Source: an uncultured Pseudomonas sp. (GTDB lineage: Bacteria > Pseudomonadota > Gammaproteobacteria > Pseudomonadales > Pseudomonadaceae). Taken from it: DNA of 64,000 nt. Position 1 is the first letter of the stretch; the number at the start of each line of letters is the position of its first letter. The translations under genes and the position numbers were made by a program. The stretch spans positions 62,001-126,000 of the forward strand of contig NZ_CAMPHV010000002.1 of the NCBI RefSeq assembly GCF_946886105.1. Reading direction: 5' to 3'. The notes below the pieces were generated by a model that saw only the letters and a program-made list of their open reading frames with translations, did not search any database and was not told the origin of the DNA. Positions 9,853-22,208 of this stretch are shown here, in pieces.

Positions 9853-10632
9853 TCAGACGCTGAGAATCCAGTCGTAATCGACCATCAAGGGCGCATGCTG
9901 CGAGAAGCGTGGTTGCCGCGGCATGCGCGCACTGCGCACACTGCGACGCATGCCGGGCGTCAGCAACTGGTAATCGAAGCGATAACCCAGGTTGAGCAAC
10001 TCGGCCTGTTCGCTGTCCGGCCACCAACTGAACTGCTCGCCTTCGCGGCTGACCTCGCGCAGGGCATCGACGTAACCCATGTTACCTATCACTTCGTCCA
10101 GCCACGCGCGCTCGGGTGCGAGGAAGCCGGGCGACTGCTGGCAGTCGCGCCAATTCTTCACATCCTGCTTCTGGTGCGCCACGTAGAGCGAGCCGCAATA
10201 GATGTATTCGCGACGCTTGCGCCGCTGTTTGTCCAAATAGTGGGTGAAGTCGTCCATGAATTTGAATTTCTGATTCAAACTCTCATCACCGCTCTGCCCG
10301 GATGGCAACAGCAGCGTGGCAATACTCACCTTGTCGAAATCGGCCTGCAGGTAGCGCCCATAGCGATCGGCCGTTTCAAAGCCGAGTCCACTGATTACCG
10401 CCTTGGGTTGCAGCCGCGAATAGAGGGCCACGCCACCTTGGCTTGGCACTTCAGCATCACAGGCATAGAGGAAATAGCCATCCAATTGGAGGGCTTGGTC
10501 GTCCAAATCAAAGGCGGAGGCGCGGGTGTCTTGCAGGCAAATCACGTCGGCATTCTGTGCTTGCAGCCAACTGAGCAAACCACGCTCGACTGCAGCCTGA
10601 ATGCCATTCACGTTCACACTGATGATCCGCAT
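9853..10632 (-). CDS. crc: Catabolite repression control protein Crc
   Basis: This 259-residue protein has the exonuclease/endonuclease/phosphatase fold, but in Pseudomonas it acts with Hfq as a translational repressor of catabolic mRNAs carrying A-rich CA motifs. It starts MRIISVNVNGIQAAVERG and keeps the family motifs LQDTRA and GLGFETADRYGRYL. Its length equals the known Crc. It is divergent from pyrE, the usual Pseudomonas arrangement. Candidate A-rich targets lie in this same window near spuI and after spuD. Confidence 0.95.
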   Translation of the reverse strand: MRIISVNVNGIQAAVERGLLSWLQAQNADVICLQDTRASAFDLDDQALQLDGYFLYACDAEVPSQGGVALYSRLQPKAVISGLGFETADRYGRYLQADFDKVSIATLLLPSGQSGDESLNQKFKFMDDFTHYLDKQRRKRREYIYCGSLYVAHQKQDVKNWRDCQQSPGFLAPERAWLDEVIGNMGYVDALREVSREGEQFSWWPDSEQAELLNLGYRFDYQLLTPGMRRSVRSARMPRQPRFSQHAPLMVDYDWILSV

Positions 10633-10853
10633 AAATGGCCCCCAAAAACACGTGCGTGTATGATACCCGAGCTGGTCTACATTAGCGAAATTGCTAGGCT
10701 CTGTGGGCTCAGATTGTCGATCGCGACGCGTTCAGGTTGAGTGAAAAGCATACAGGGCGTGAAATTTGGCGTGCAGATGAGCCTGGTTATGCGCTTCACG
10801 GCCGGTTATCTCCGCTCAACAGAGCCTATCTTCCATGCTGCCCGGGGCTTTCC

Positions 10854-11495
10854 ATGCAAGCGTATCAACGCGAATTTATCCGTTTTGCCATCGAGCGCGG
10901 CGTCCTGCGCTTCGGTGAGTTCACTCTCAAGTCGGGGCGTACCAGCCCGTATTTCTTCAACGCGGGGTTGTTCGACAGCGGTTTGGCGCTGGCCCAGCTC
11001 GGGCGCTTCTATGCCGCGGCGGTGGTCGACAGCGGCATCGATTTCGATGTGCTGTTCGGCCCGGCCTATAAAGGTATCCCGCTGGCGGCAACCACCGCCG
11101 TGGCGCTGGCCGAACATCATCAACGCGATATGCCCTGGTGTTTCAACCGCAAGGAAGCCAAGGATCATGGCGAAGGTGGCACCCTGGTCGGTGCGCCACT
11201 GGCCGGGCGGGTGTTGATCGTCGATGACGTGATCACCGCGGGTACGGCGATCCGCGAAGTCATGCAGATCATCCAGGCGCAAGGCGCACAGGCCGCCGGC
11301 GTGTTGATCGCGCTGAACCGCCAGGAGCGTGGCCAGGGCGAGCTATCGGCGATCCAGGAAGTCGAGCGCGACTTCGGCATGCCAGTAGTGAGCATTGTGT
11401 CACTCGAGCAAGTACTGGAATATCTGGCAGGCGATGCTGAACTCAAGCAGTATCTGCCTGCGGTACAAGCGTACCGCGCGGAGTATGGAATCTAG
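10854..11495 (+). CDS. pyrE: Orotate phosphoribosyltransferase
   Basis: This 213-residue cytoplasmic enzyme converts orotate and PRPP to orotidine 5'-phosphate in pyrimidine synthesis. The PRPP-binding loop [13 protein letters not shown] spans about 120-132, and the substrate-loop segment [10 protein letters not shown] is at about 100-109. The open frame extends upstream to 10737, but the ATG at 10854 gives [18 protein letters not shown], the normal start of the family, so I chose it. The stop codon TAG forms the first bases of a palindromic repeat. Confidence 0.96.
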   Translation: MQAYQREFIRFAIERGVLRFGEFTLKSGRTSPYFFNAGLFDSGLALAQLGRFYAAAVVDSGIDFDVLFGPAYKGIPLAATTAVALAEHHQRDMPWCFNRKEAKDHGEGGTLVGAPLAGRVLIVDDVITAGTAIREVMQIIQAQGAQAAGVLIALNRQERGQGELSAIQEVERDFGMPVVSIVSLEQVLEYLAGDAELKQYLPAVQAYRAEYGI

Positions 11496-11580
11496 CAGGC
11501 CGTTGAAAAACTACCTGCGTTGCCGATGCGTCTTTAAAAACAGCCTCGGCTGCCTCGCCTACGTTTTTAAAGGCCTGCTA
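11493..11580. repeat. MITE-like palindromic repeat, short copy
   Basis: An 88-base element has inverted ends TAGCAGGCC (from 11493) and GGCCTGCTA (to 11580), extended inward by GTTGAAAAA and TTTTTAAA. Its first TAG is the pyrE stop codon. The left half (GTTGAAAAACTACCTGCGTTG-type core) is nearly identical to the element at 31180-31327. No open frame is inside. It could form a long hairpin and end pyrE transcription. Confidence 0.8.
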
Positions 11581-11613
11581 ACCGACTTAGTGTTCGATCG
11601 AGGTGCCGCCCTG

Positions 11614-12207
11614 ATGCAAAAAACGGGAATGATTCGCTGCATGCTGTTGCTCGGCTTGCTGTTGCCGTTGGCGGCGGGCGCCACCGAGTTGTACCGCTAT
11701 GTCGACGACCACGGGATTACCGTACTCAGTCGCCAGGGCGTGCCGCCCGAGTTCATCGCCAGGGGCTATGAAGTGCTCAACGAGCAGGGGCGGGTGATCA
11801 AAGTGGTCGCGCCCGCGCCGAGCGCCGAAGAAATGCAGCGTATTCTCGCCGACAAAGCGCGCGCCGGTTCCGATGCGCATTTGCTGCGCCTGTATACCCG
11901 TCCGGAAGATATCGACAGAGCGCTGGAGCGCAAGCTGGCCGAGTTGGACGGCCTGATCGGCGTGGCGCGTGGCAATCTGCAGTCGGCGCGCACCCAGCAG
12001 GCCAACCTGCAGAGCCAGGCGGCGGAGCATGAGCGTGCCGGACGGGCGGTGCCGCAGCAGTTGCTGACGCAAATCGACAATCAGAAGGCCGAGCAACAGC
12101 GCTTGCAGGCGAATATCGACCGTTATCGCCAGGCCCGGGAAGAGGCCGAACTGAGTTTCGCCGCCGACCGTGCGCGGCTTAGCGAGCTGCTGGAAAGGCG
12201 CCGCTAA
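11614..12207 (+). CDS. DUF4124-type periplasmic protein with coiled coil
   Basis: This 197-residue protein has a signal peptide of about 22 residues ending in AAGA, followed by a short domain ELYRYVDDHGITVLSRQGVP typical of DUF4124. Residues from about 105 to 195 are charged and heptad-like (DRALERKLAEL, NQKAEQQRLQANID), suggesting a coiled coil. The start at 11614 follows a GAGGT ribosome site; an ATG five codons later is possible. Its function is unknown. It lies between pyrE and the convergent argB. Confidence 0.8.
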   Translation: MQKTGMIRCMLLLGLLLPLAAGATELYRYVDDHGITVLSRQGVPPEFIARGYEVLNEQGRVIKVVAPAPSAEEMQRILADKARAGSDAHLLRLYTRPEDIDRALERKLAELDGLIGVARGNLQSARTQQANLQSQAAEHERAGRAVPQQLLTQIDNQKAEQQRLQANIDRYRQAREEAELSFAADRARLSELLERRR

Positions 12208-12284
12208 GCGGCGTAAATCGCCGGCTAGCGCTGCTGTGGCCATGGCGGTTGGATAACCGCCGGGCCTTCAGCGTTGCGTCGCGA

Positions 12285-15823
<3,539 letters not shown>

Positions 15824-15864
15824 CCAGCGTCTCCTGGGCAATCCGTTTTAGAAGGGTAAGGCAC

Positions 15865-16320
15865 TCAGTGGCTGCCGGAATGGCCGAAGCCGCCGCCGCC
15901 GCGCTGGCTCTGGTCGAATTCGTCGACCAGCTCGAAATGCGCCTGCACCACCGGTACCAGCACCAACTGCGCGATGCGTTCGCCAATGGCCATGCTGAAA
16001 GCGCTCTGGCCGCGGTTCCAGCAGGACACCATCAATTCGCCCTGGTAGTCCGAGTCGATCAGGCCGACCAGGTTGCCGAGCACGATGCCGTGCTTATGGC
16101 CGAGCCCCGAGCGCGGCAGGATCAGCGCGGCCAGGCCGGGGTCGCCGATATGGATCGACAGGCCGGTGGGGATCAGTACGGTTTGCCCCGGCTCCAGCAG
16201 CAGGTCTTCCTGGAGCATGGCGCGCAGGTCGAGGCCGGCGGAACCGGGCGTGGCGTACTGCGGCAGGGGGAATTCGCTGCCCAGGCGGGGGTCGAGGATC
16301 TTGGCTTGTAACGCGTGCAT
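15865..16320 (-). CDS. dut: dUTP pyrophosphatase
   Basis: This 151-residue trimeric enzyme hydrolyses dUTP to dUMP, preventing uracil incorporation and feeding thymidylate synthesis. The conserved motifs are visible: [10 protein letters not shown] near 26-35, [10 protein letters not shown] near 69-78, [15 protein letters not shown] near 82-96, and the C-terminal arm [10 protein letters not shown]. The length is typical. It sits between coaBC (30 bases upstream) and algC. Confidence 0.96.
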   Translation of the reverse strand: MHALQAKILDPRLGSEFPLPQYATPGSAGLDLRAMLQEDLLLEPGQTVLIPTGLSIHIGDPGLAALILPRSGLGHKHGIVLGNLVGLIDSDYQGELMVSCWNRGQSAFSMAIGERIAQLVLVPVVQAHFELVDEFDQSQRGGGGFGHSGSH

Positions 16321-16350
16321 ATCAGGCTCTGCGGTCGGTGAATGAAGGCA

Positions 16351-17559
16351 TCAGGCGTGCGGCAAGCGCTCGGCGATCAACGCCACCAACTGGCGGGCGA
16401 TCTTACCTTTGCTGGTCTGCTCGAAACTGCTCTGTTGCAACTCGCGGTCGATGATGGTGATGGCGTTTTCCTCGCTATTGAAGCCGATGCTGGGGTTGGC
16501 CACATCATTGGCGACGATCAGGTCGAGGTTCTTGTCCTTGAGTTTGCGCGACGCGTACTCCAGGAGGTTTTCGGTTTCGGCGGCGAAGCCGACGCTGAAC
16601 GGGCGGTCGGCGCGTCCAGCCAAGGTGGCGAGAATATCCGGGTTGCGCACCATTTGCAGGAGCAAACCATCGCCACTGCTCGGGTCTTTCTTCAATTTGT
16701 GCTGGGCGACCACTTCCGGGCGGTAATCGGCGACCGCGGCGGCGGCGATCAGCAGGTCGCAGGGCATCGCGGCTTCGCAGGCAGCGAGCATGTCGCGGGC
16801 GCTGATCACATCGATGCGGGTGACCCGATCCGGGGTGGGCAAATGCACCGGGCCACTGATCAGGGTCACCTTGGCGCCGGCTTCGGCGGCGGCTTCGGCC
16901 AGGGCGAAGCCCATTTTGCCGGAGCTGTGGTTGGTGATGTAGCGCACCGGGTCGATGTTTTCCTGGGTCGGCCCGGCGGTGATCAGCACATGCTTGCCGG
17001 TCAATGCCTGGTTCTGGAAGCAGTCGGCGGCGCATTGCGCCAGTTGTTCGGCCTCGAGCATCCGCCCCGGTCCCACGTCGCCGCAGGCTTGGCTACCGGC
17101 GGCCGGGCCGAACAGGCGCAGGCCACGCTCGCTCAGCAGTGCGGCATTGGCCTGGGTCGCCGGGTCGCGCCACATCGCCTGGTTCATCGCCGGCGCCAAC
17201 GCCACCGGTGCGTCGGTGGCCAGCACCAAGGTGGTCAGCAGATCGTCGGCGGTACCTTGCGCCAGGCGCGCCATCAGGTCGGCGGTGGCCGGTGCGATCA
17301 GCACCAGGTCGGCCCACCGCGCCAGTTCGATATGGCCCATGGCTGCTTCGGCGCCTGGGTCGAGCAGGTCCAGATGCACCGGGTTGCCGGACAATGCCTG
17401 CAAGGTCAGCGGCGTGATGAACTCGCGGCCGCCCTTGGTCATCACCACATGCACCTCTGCGCCCTGATCGCGTAGACGACGGATCAGCTCGGCACTTTTA
17501 TACGCAGCAATCCCGCCGCCCACGCCAAGAACGATGCGCTTTCGATAGAGCCGCTGCAT
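16351..17559 (-). CDS. coaBC: Bifunctional phosphopantothenoylcysteine decarboxylase/synthetase
   Basis: This 402-residue fusion carries out two steps of coenzyme A synthesis. The N-terminal flavin-dependent CoaC half begins KRIVLGVGGGIAAYKSAELI and has the PAMNQAMW motif. The CoaB half begins near VLITAGPTQENIDPVRYI and contains NHSSGKMG. The frame is open further upstream to 17625, but ATG at 17559 gives the standard N terminus and length. It is divergent from radC and first of the coaBC-dut-algC-argB series. Confidence 0.96.
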   Translation of the reverse strand: MQRLYRKRIVLGVGGGIAAYKSAELIRRLRDQGAEVHVVMTKGGREFITPLTLQALSGNPVHLDLLDPGAEAAMGHIELARWADLVLIAPATADLMARLAQGTADDLLTTLVLATDAPVALAPAMNQAMWRDPATQANAALLSERGLRLFGPAAGSQACGDVGPGRMLEAEQLAQCAADCFQNQALTGKHVLITAGPTQENIDPVRYITNHSSGKMGFALAEAAAEAGAKVTLISGPVHLPTPDRVTRIDVISARDMLAACEAAMPCDLLIAAAAVADYRPEVVAQHKLKKDPSSGDGLLLQMVRNPDILATLAGRADRPFSVGFAAETENLLEYASRKLKDKNLDLIVANDVANPSIGFNSEENAITIIDRELQQSSFEQTSKGKIARQLVALIAERLPHA

Positions 17560-17830
17560 AGACCTGCCTATTTTGTCTAAGATGGTTACACGCTGCTGAC
17601 GTCTCCCGGGCCGATCGCAGCGCAAAAAGTTGCGCTACGATAGCACAGCGCAAGCGCTCGGGCAGCGCGGCAAGGAGCCGCCAGGCCAGGGTTTGCAGGC
17701 ATTAGCCAGGCTTGGCAGGAGGGCGGAAAGTGGCGCCGAACCAGGCGTTACCTTTGTCATTAGCGGTAATAGCATATAGCCACGGCAAAGGTTTGCCGAA
17801 CGCATGGCTATCCATACACAAGGAGGTGGT

Positions 17831-18505
17831 ATGAGTATTCGCGATTGGCCCGCGGCGGAGCGCCCGCGGGAGAAGCTGCTGGCCCAGGGCGCGGTCAGCC
17901 TGACCGACGCCGAGTTGCTGGCGATTTTTCTACGTACCGGCGTGGCCGGGCAAAGTGCGGTTGATCTGGCGCGCCATCTGCTCGGCGATTTCGGCAGCCT
18001 GCGCGCTTTGTTGCAGGCGGATTTGTCGTCGTTCAGCCAGCGCCTCGGCCTGGGTCCGGCGAAGTTCGCCCAACTGCAGGCCGTGCTGGAAATGGCGCGC
18101 CGCCATCTGGCCGAGCAACTGCGCCGCGATTCGGCGCTGGAAAGCCCGCAGGCGGTGCGCGACTACCTCAAGGCGCTGCTGCGTCACGAGCCCCATGAGG
18201 TGTTCGGCTGCCTGTTTCTCGATGCCAAGCACCGGGTGCTGGCGTTCGAAGCGCTGTTCCACGGCTCCATCGACAGTGCCAGCGTTTATCCGCGCCAGGT
18301 GGTCAAACGCGCCCTGGCGCACAACGCCGCTGCGCTAATCCTGACCCATAACCACCCATCCGGCGTAGCCGAACCGAGTCAAGCCGACCGGGTACTGACC
18401 CGCCGCCTGAAAGAGGCTCTGGAGCTGGTCGACGTGCGGGTGCTCGACCACTTTATCGTCGGCGACGGCGAACCCTTGTCGATGGCCGAGTACGGCTGGT
18501 TGTAA
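17831..18505 (+). CDS. radC: RadC-family JAMM-domain protein
   Basis: This 224-residue protein has an N-terminal helix-hairpin-helix region (about 1-100) and a C-terminal JAB/MPN metalloprotease-like domain with LTHNHPSG and the downstream D in PSQAD. The start at 17831 is set by a strong AGGAGG at 17821-17826; an upstream in-frame ATG at 17804 lacks this. RadC was long linked to DNA repair, but its biochemical role is not settled. In PAO1, as I recall, rpmB follows radC; here a polyamine-binding protein gene ends 8 bases away. Confidence 0.94.
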   Translation: MSIRDWPAAERPREKLLAQGAVSLTDAELLAIFLRTGVAGQSAVDLARHLLGDFGSLRALLQADLSSFSQRLGLGPAKFAQLQAVLEMARRHLAEQLRRDSALESPQAVRDYLKALLRHEPHEVFGCLFLDAKHRVLAFEALFHGSIDSASVYPRQVVKRALAHNAAALILTHNHPSGVAEPSQADRVLTRRLKEALELVDVRVLDHFIVGDGEPLSMAEYGWL

Positions 18506-18512
18506 GCAACCC

Positions 18513-19586
18513 TCAACCGCCGTTCAGAAAACTGTCCCAGAGCTTGTCGCGCACGACGCTGTGCTTTTCCGGCAGCGCTTCGAGGGCGTGCAGGCGGCGT
18601 TTGGTTTCCAGGTCGGGATAAAGACCGGGTTGATCGCGCAGCGCTGCGTCGAGAAACTCGTGGGAGTCGGCATTGCCGTTGGGGTAGAGGGTTTCTGCGG
18701 TAATCAGGGCGGCGACTTTGGGCTGCATCACGTAGTCGATAAAGCGGTGCGCCAGATCGGCGCGACGCGCGCTGCTGGGAATCACCAGGTTGTCGATAAA
18801 CAGCACCGACCCTTCGTCAGGCACCAGAAAGCGCACCGGCTGGCCGGCATCCGCCGCTGCCAGGGCGTCGCCGACCCAGGCCATGGCCACGCACAGGCGG
18901 CCGTTGGCCAGGTCCTCGATATAGCGCTCGCTGTCGACATAGCGCAGGTTCGGCTTTAACCCATCGAGCACGTTGCCGGCGCGTTCGATTCGACTCGGCG
19001 CGCTACGCACCAGGCTGCGGCCCTGGTAGTTGAGCAGCAGCGACAGGGTTTCGTCCGGCGCGTCGAGCACGCTGATGCCGCAACTGGCCAGGCGCGCGCT
19101 CTGTTCGGCATCGAACAGCAGGCTCCAGCTGTCCGGTAGGGGACCGCCGAACGCCGCCTCGGCCTGGGGCGTATTGATCGCCAGGCCGACCGCGCCCCAT
19201 AGGTAGGGCACCGCATAGCGGTTACCGGGATCGACCGCGGCCAACTTACTCAGCAGTTGGATGTCCAGGTGGGTGCGATTGCCCAATCGGCTGAAATCCA
19301 GCGGCTGTAACTGGCCGTTTTTGATCAGGCGCGGCAAGTCGTTGTGCGAGGGCACGGCGATATCGAAGGATTCGCCGCTGGTCAAGGCGGTGTTCAGCTC
19401 CTCAGTGGTGCTGAAGGTGCGGTATTCAACATGGATGCCGGTGTCTTTTTCAAAGTCCTTGAGCACCTGTGGGGCGATGTAGTCGTTCCAGTTCAGCACG
19501 CGGATAAAGTTGCCGGTGCCCTCTGGGCTCTGAGCAATTGCCAGTGCCGGCGTGAGCAGTAGCAGCAAAGCGAAAAGACGAAGCAT
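18513..19586 (-). CDS. Periplasmic polyamine-binding protein (PotF/SpuD family)
   Basis: This 357-residue protein has a signal peptide (MLRLFALLLLLTPALA then IAQ) and the family motifs RVLNWNDYIAPQVL, YDIAVPS-type SFDIAVPS, DPGNRYAVPYLWGAVG and ERYIEDLANGRLCVAMAW. It would bind a polyamine or related amine for an ABC transporter. It lies 173 bases beyond the spuI stop, separated by a terminator. It is clearly distinct from the spuD gene at 25203. It resembles what I recall as PA0295. Substrate is unproven. Confidence 0.9.
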   Translation of the reverse strand: MLRLFALLLLLTPALAIAQSPEGTGNFIRVLNWNDYIAPQVLKDFEKDTGIHVEYRTFSTTEELNTALTSGESFDIAVPSHNDLPRLIKNGQLQPLDFSRLGNRTHLDIQLLSKLAAVDPGNRYAVPYLWGAVGLAINTPQAEAAFGGPLPDSWSLLFDAEQSARLASCGISVLDAPDETLSLLLNYQGRSLVRSAPSRIERAGNVLDGLKPNLRYVDSERYIEDLANGRLCVAMAWVGDALAAADAGQPVRFLVPDEGSVLFIDNLVIPSSARRADLAHRFIDYVMQPKVAALITAETLYPNGNADSHEFLDAALRDQPGLYPDLETKRRLHALEALPEKHSVVRDKLWDSFLNGG

Positions 19587-19720
19587 GGTGAATCTCCCGT
19601 AAGCCCATGAGGCCCAAGCCTTGCGGCTGAGGGCCGCTACCCAGGTCTGCTGAATCGCGCGCAGCCGGGGCCCCGCCAGGGCGCTGGGCGCCCGGCCCGA
19701 GGTAGGGCTGGTTCGGCTGG

Positions 19721-19751
19721 ATAAAACGACGCCGGCTCAGGGCCGGCGTCG
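19721..19751 (-). terminator. Intrinsic terminator of spuI
   Basis: A perfect 10-bp stem CGACGCCGGC (19727-19736) and GCCGGCGTCG (19742-19751) closes a 5-base loop. Read leftward it is followed by TTTTAT, giving a U tract just after the spuI stop. Confidence 0.88.
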
Positions 19752-19759
19752 GGTATTGC

Positions 19760-21136
19760 TTAAACGGTGTGCAAGTACCAGTTGTATTCGAGGTCGGAGA
19801 TCGAGTTCTCGAACTCGGCCAACTCGCTTTCCTTGCAGGCGACGAAGATATCGATGTACTTCGGATCGATATAACGGGCCAGGATTTCGCTGTCGTCCAA
19901 CTCGCGCAAGGCATCGCGCAGATTGTTCGGCAGGCTCTGCTCGTTCTGCTCGTAAGAGTTGCCTTCCACCGGTGCGCTCGGCTCGATCTTGTTCACCAGG
20001 CCGTGGTGCACGCCAGCCAATACCGCGGCCAGCAGCAGGTAGGGGTTGGCATCGGCGCCGGCGACGCGGTGTTCGATGCGCACCGCATCGGCGCTGTCGT
20101 TCGGCACGCGCAACGCCACGGTGCGGTTGTCGATGCCCCAGCACGGCGAATTCGGCACGTAATACTGGGCGCCAAAGCGGCGGTAGGAGTTGACGTTCGG
20201 GCAGAGGAAGGCCATCGAAGCCGGCATGGTTTCCAGTACGCCGCCAATGGCGTGGCGCAGGATTTCGTTTTGCGCCGGGTCGTCGCAGGCGAAGACGTTC
20301 TTGCCGTCCTTGTCGAGAATCGAGATGTGCACGTGCAAGCCGTTACCCGCTTGGTTCGGGTACGGCTTGGCCATGAACGTGGTGTCCATCTCATGGTCGT
20401 AGGCGATGTTCTTCACCAGGCGCTTGAGCAACAGTGCGTAGTCGCACGCCTTGATCGGATCGGCGACGTGGTGCAGGTTGACCTCGAACTGCGCCGGGGC
20501 GCTTTCCTTGACGATGGCGTCGGCAGGAATGCCCTGCTCCTTGGCGCCTTCGAGGATGTCCTGCAGGCATTCGGCGTATTCGTCGAGGTCGTCGATCAGG
20601 TACACCTGGGTCGAATGCGGGCGCTTGCCCGACAACGGCGACAGCGGCGGTTGCGGGCGGCCGTTCACGTTGGCCTGGTCGATCAGGTAGAACTCGAGTT
20701 CGAAGGCTGCGCAGATGGTAAGGCCCAGTTCGTCGAACTTCGCGACCACCTGCCGCAACACCTCGCGCGGGTCGGCGAAGAACGGCTCGCCTTCCAGCTC
20801 GTGCATGGTCATCAGCAGTTGCGCAGTGGGGCGCTTCTGCCAGGGCTCGTTGCACAGGGTATTGGGGATGGGGTAGCAGATACGGTCGGCGTCGCCGATA
20901 TCCAGGCCCAGGCCGGTGCTTTCCACCGTCGAACCGTTGATGTCCAGGGCGAACAGCGAAGCCGGCAGGTTGATGCCGCGCTCGTAAACCTTGTGAAGGC
21001 TCGCGCGCTCGATGCGCTTGCCGCGCACCACGCCATTCATATCTGCAATGAGAAGGTCGACGAACAGGACCTCAGGATGTTTCTTAAGGAACGCGTTCGC
21101 TTCGTTAAGCTGAACGGCACGCGGGGGTACCGACAT
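19760..21136 (-). CDS. spuI: Gamma-glutamylpolyamine synthetase (glutamine synthetase family)
   Basis: This 458-residue protein of the glutamine synthetase fold ligates glutamate to a polyamine amine group, the first step of the gamma-glutamylation route. It keeps AAFELEFYLID, the NLHHVADP segment, HVHISILDKDG, and the RFGAQYYVPNSPCWGIDNRTVALRVP block. It is divergent from spuA. The ribosome site AAAGG is preceded by AACAACAA, a candidate Hfq/Crc site. A second synthetase (spuB) of this family lies across the divergent promoter region, and the two differ clearly in sequence. Confidence 0.9.
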   Translation of the reverse strand: MSVPPRAVQLNEANAFLKKHPEVLFVDLLIADMNGVVRGKRIERASLHKVYERGINLPASLFALDINGSTVESTGLGLDIGDADRICYPIPNTLCNEPWQKRPTAQLLMTMHELEGEPFFADPREVLRQVVAKFDELGLTICAAFELEFYLIDQANVNGRPQPPLSPLSGKRPHSTQVYLIDDLDEYAECLQDILEGAKEQGIPADAIVKESAPAQFEVNLHHVADPIKACDYALLLKRLVKNIAYDHEMDTTFMAKPYPNQAGNGLHVHISILDKDGKNVFACDDPAQNEILRHAIGGVLETMPASMAFLCPNVNSYRRFGAQYYVPNSPCWGIDNRTVALRVPNDSADAVRIEHRVAGADANPYLLLAAVLAGVHHGLVNKIEPSAPVEGNSYEQNEQSLPNNLRDALRELDDSEILARYIDPKYIDIFVACKESELAEFENSISDLEYNWYLHTV

Positions 21137-21148
21137 GATGCAACACCT

Positions 21149-21156
21149 TTGTTGTT
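21149..21156 (-). promoter_or_regulatory. Candidate Hfq/Crc CA motif before spuI
   Basis: Read on the minus strand, AACAACAA lies directly against the AAAGG ribosome site of spuI. This matches the AAnAAnAA pattern of known Hfq/Crc targets in Pseudomonas. Carbon catabolite control of polyamine use is an inference. Confidence 0.5.
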
Positions 21157-21325
21157 AAAAATATCAATCATGCAATTGCACGGGAGTGAGTCAATCTTAA
21201 ACACTCATTGCTGTCAAGCGAGGTGCATTCTGCCCTAAAAAGAAGCTGTGTGGCCATTTTTAGGGCGTTTCAGGGCATCCGCTCAGGGCGCGAGCCTTGC
21301 GTTGGCGGACTGCTCAGTGGGGTGT

Positions 21326-21364
21326 GTTCAATTTTTTACATGGCTATTGTGTAAAAAAATGAAC
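21326..21364. promoter_or_regulatory. Near-perfect 15-bp inverted repeat, candidate operator of the spu genes
   Basis: GTTCAATTTTTTACA (21326-21340) and TGTAAAAAAATGAAC (21350-21364) are inverted copies with one mismatch and a 9-base spacer. The repeat is 48 bases before the spuA start, in the divergent spuI/spuA promoter region. Its symmetry and position suit a dimeric repressor such as a polyamine-responsive regulator (PauR is the known one in PAO1); I do not claim it matches that site. Confidence 0.65.
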
Positions 21365-21412
21365 AAGGCTAAGCTCCGTTCCAACCCATAACAGCAATAA
21401 AACGGGTGTCAC

Positions 21413-22180
21413 ATGTCACGTCTGCCGTTGATCGGCGTAACCGCCTGCACCAAGCAGATCGGCCCTCAAATCCAGCATATAACCGGCGATAAGTACGTCC
21501 GTGCGGTGGCTGTCGGCGCCGCTGGGCTGCCTTTGATCATACCCGCGCTCGGTGAGCTGATCGATCGACCCAGCCTGCTCGATAATCTGGACGGTCTGTT
21601 GTTGACCGGCTCGCCCTCCAACGTCGAACCTCATCATTATAGTGGCCCTGCCAGCGTGCAAGGCACCGCTCATGATCCCGAACGCGACCGTACGACCCTG
21701 CCGTTGATCCGCCAAGCGGTCGAGGCGGGCATTCCAGTGCTCGGCATCTGTCGCGGTTTTCAGGAAATGAACGTGGCATACGGCGGCACCCTGCATCAAA
21801 AGGTGCATGAGGTCGCCGGTTTGATGGATCACCGCGAACCCGCGGATCAGCCTTTCGAGGTGCAGTACGCACCGCGCCACCCGCTGCAAGTGCAGCCGGG
21901 CGGTTTACTCGCCGGCCTCGGCTTGCCGGACGAGATCATCGTTAACTCCATTCATGGCCAGGGCGTTGAGCGTCTGGCGCCGGGCCTTCGCGTGGAAGCA
22001 CTGGCGCCCGACGGGTTGATCGAAGCCTTCTCCGTCGAAGGTGCAAAAAACTTTGCGCTGGGGGTGCAATGGCATCCCGAGTACCAAGTAGGATCTAACC
22101 CGGATTATCTCGCCATCTTCCAGGCCTTTGGTGAGGCTTGCAGGAAGAGGGCGGGGCAACGTCGGGCCGACTATATATAA
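21413..22180 (+). CDS. spuA: Gamma-glutamyl-GABA-type hydrolase (class I amidotransferase family)
   Basis: This 255-residue enzyme releases glutamate from gamma-glutamylated polyamine breakdown products. The nucleophile is C113 in LGICRGFQEMN and the catalytic histidine is in VQWHPEYQ. The N terminus PLIGVTACTKQIG is typical of PuuD-like proteins. It is the first gene of the rightward spu series, 28 bases before spuB, and is preceded by the inverted repeat at 21326-21364. Confidence 0.93.
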   Translation: MSRLPLIGVTACTKQIGPQIQHITGDKYVRAVAVGAAGLPLIIPALGELIDRPSLLDNLDGLLLTGSPSNVEPHHYSGPASVQGTAHDPERDRTTLPLIRQAVEAGIPVLGICRGFQEMNVAYGGTLHQKVHEVAGLMDHREPADQPFEVQYAPRHPLQVQPGGLLAGLGLPDEIIVNSIHGQGVERLAPGLRVEALAPDGLIEAFSVEGAKNFALGVQWHPEYQVGSNPDYLAIFQAFGEACRKRAGQRRADYI

Positions 22181-22208
22181 GTCGGCTCCAATCAACCCTG
22201 AGGTCTCT

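Noticed and set aside
10737..10853. N-terminal extension of pyrE
   Set aside because: The extension has no similarity to PyrE, and the ATG at 10854 gives the usual 213 residues.
12199..12261. Hairpins between the DUF4124 gene and argB
   Set aside because: CGCCGCT/AGCGGCG has no loop and GGCGGTT/AACCGCC has no U tract in either direction, so neither is a credible intrinsic terminator.
19769..21238. 489-codon open frame on the plus strand
   Set aside because: It is antisense to spuI and has no ribosome site or domain.
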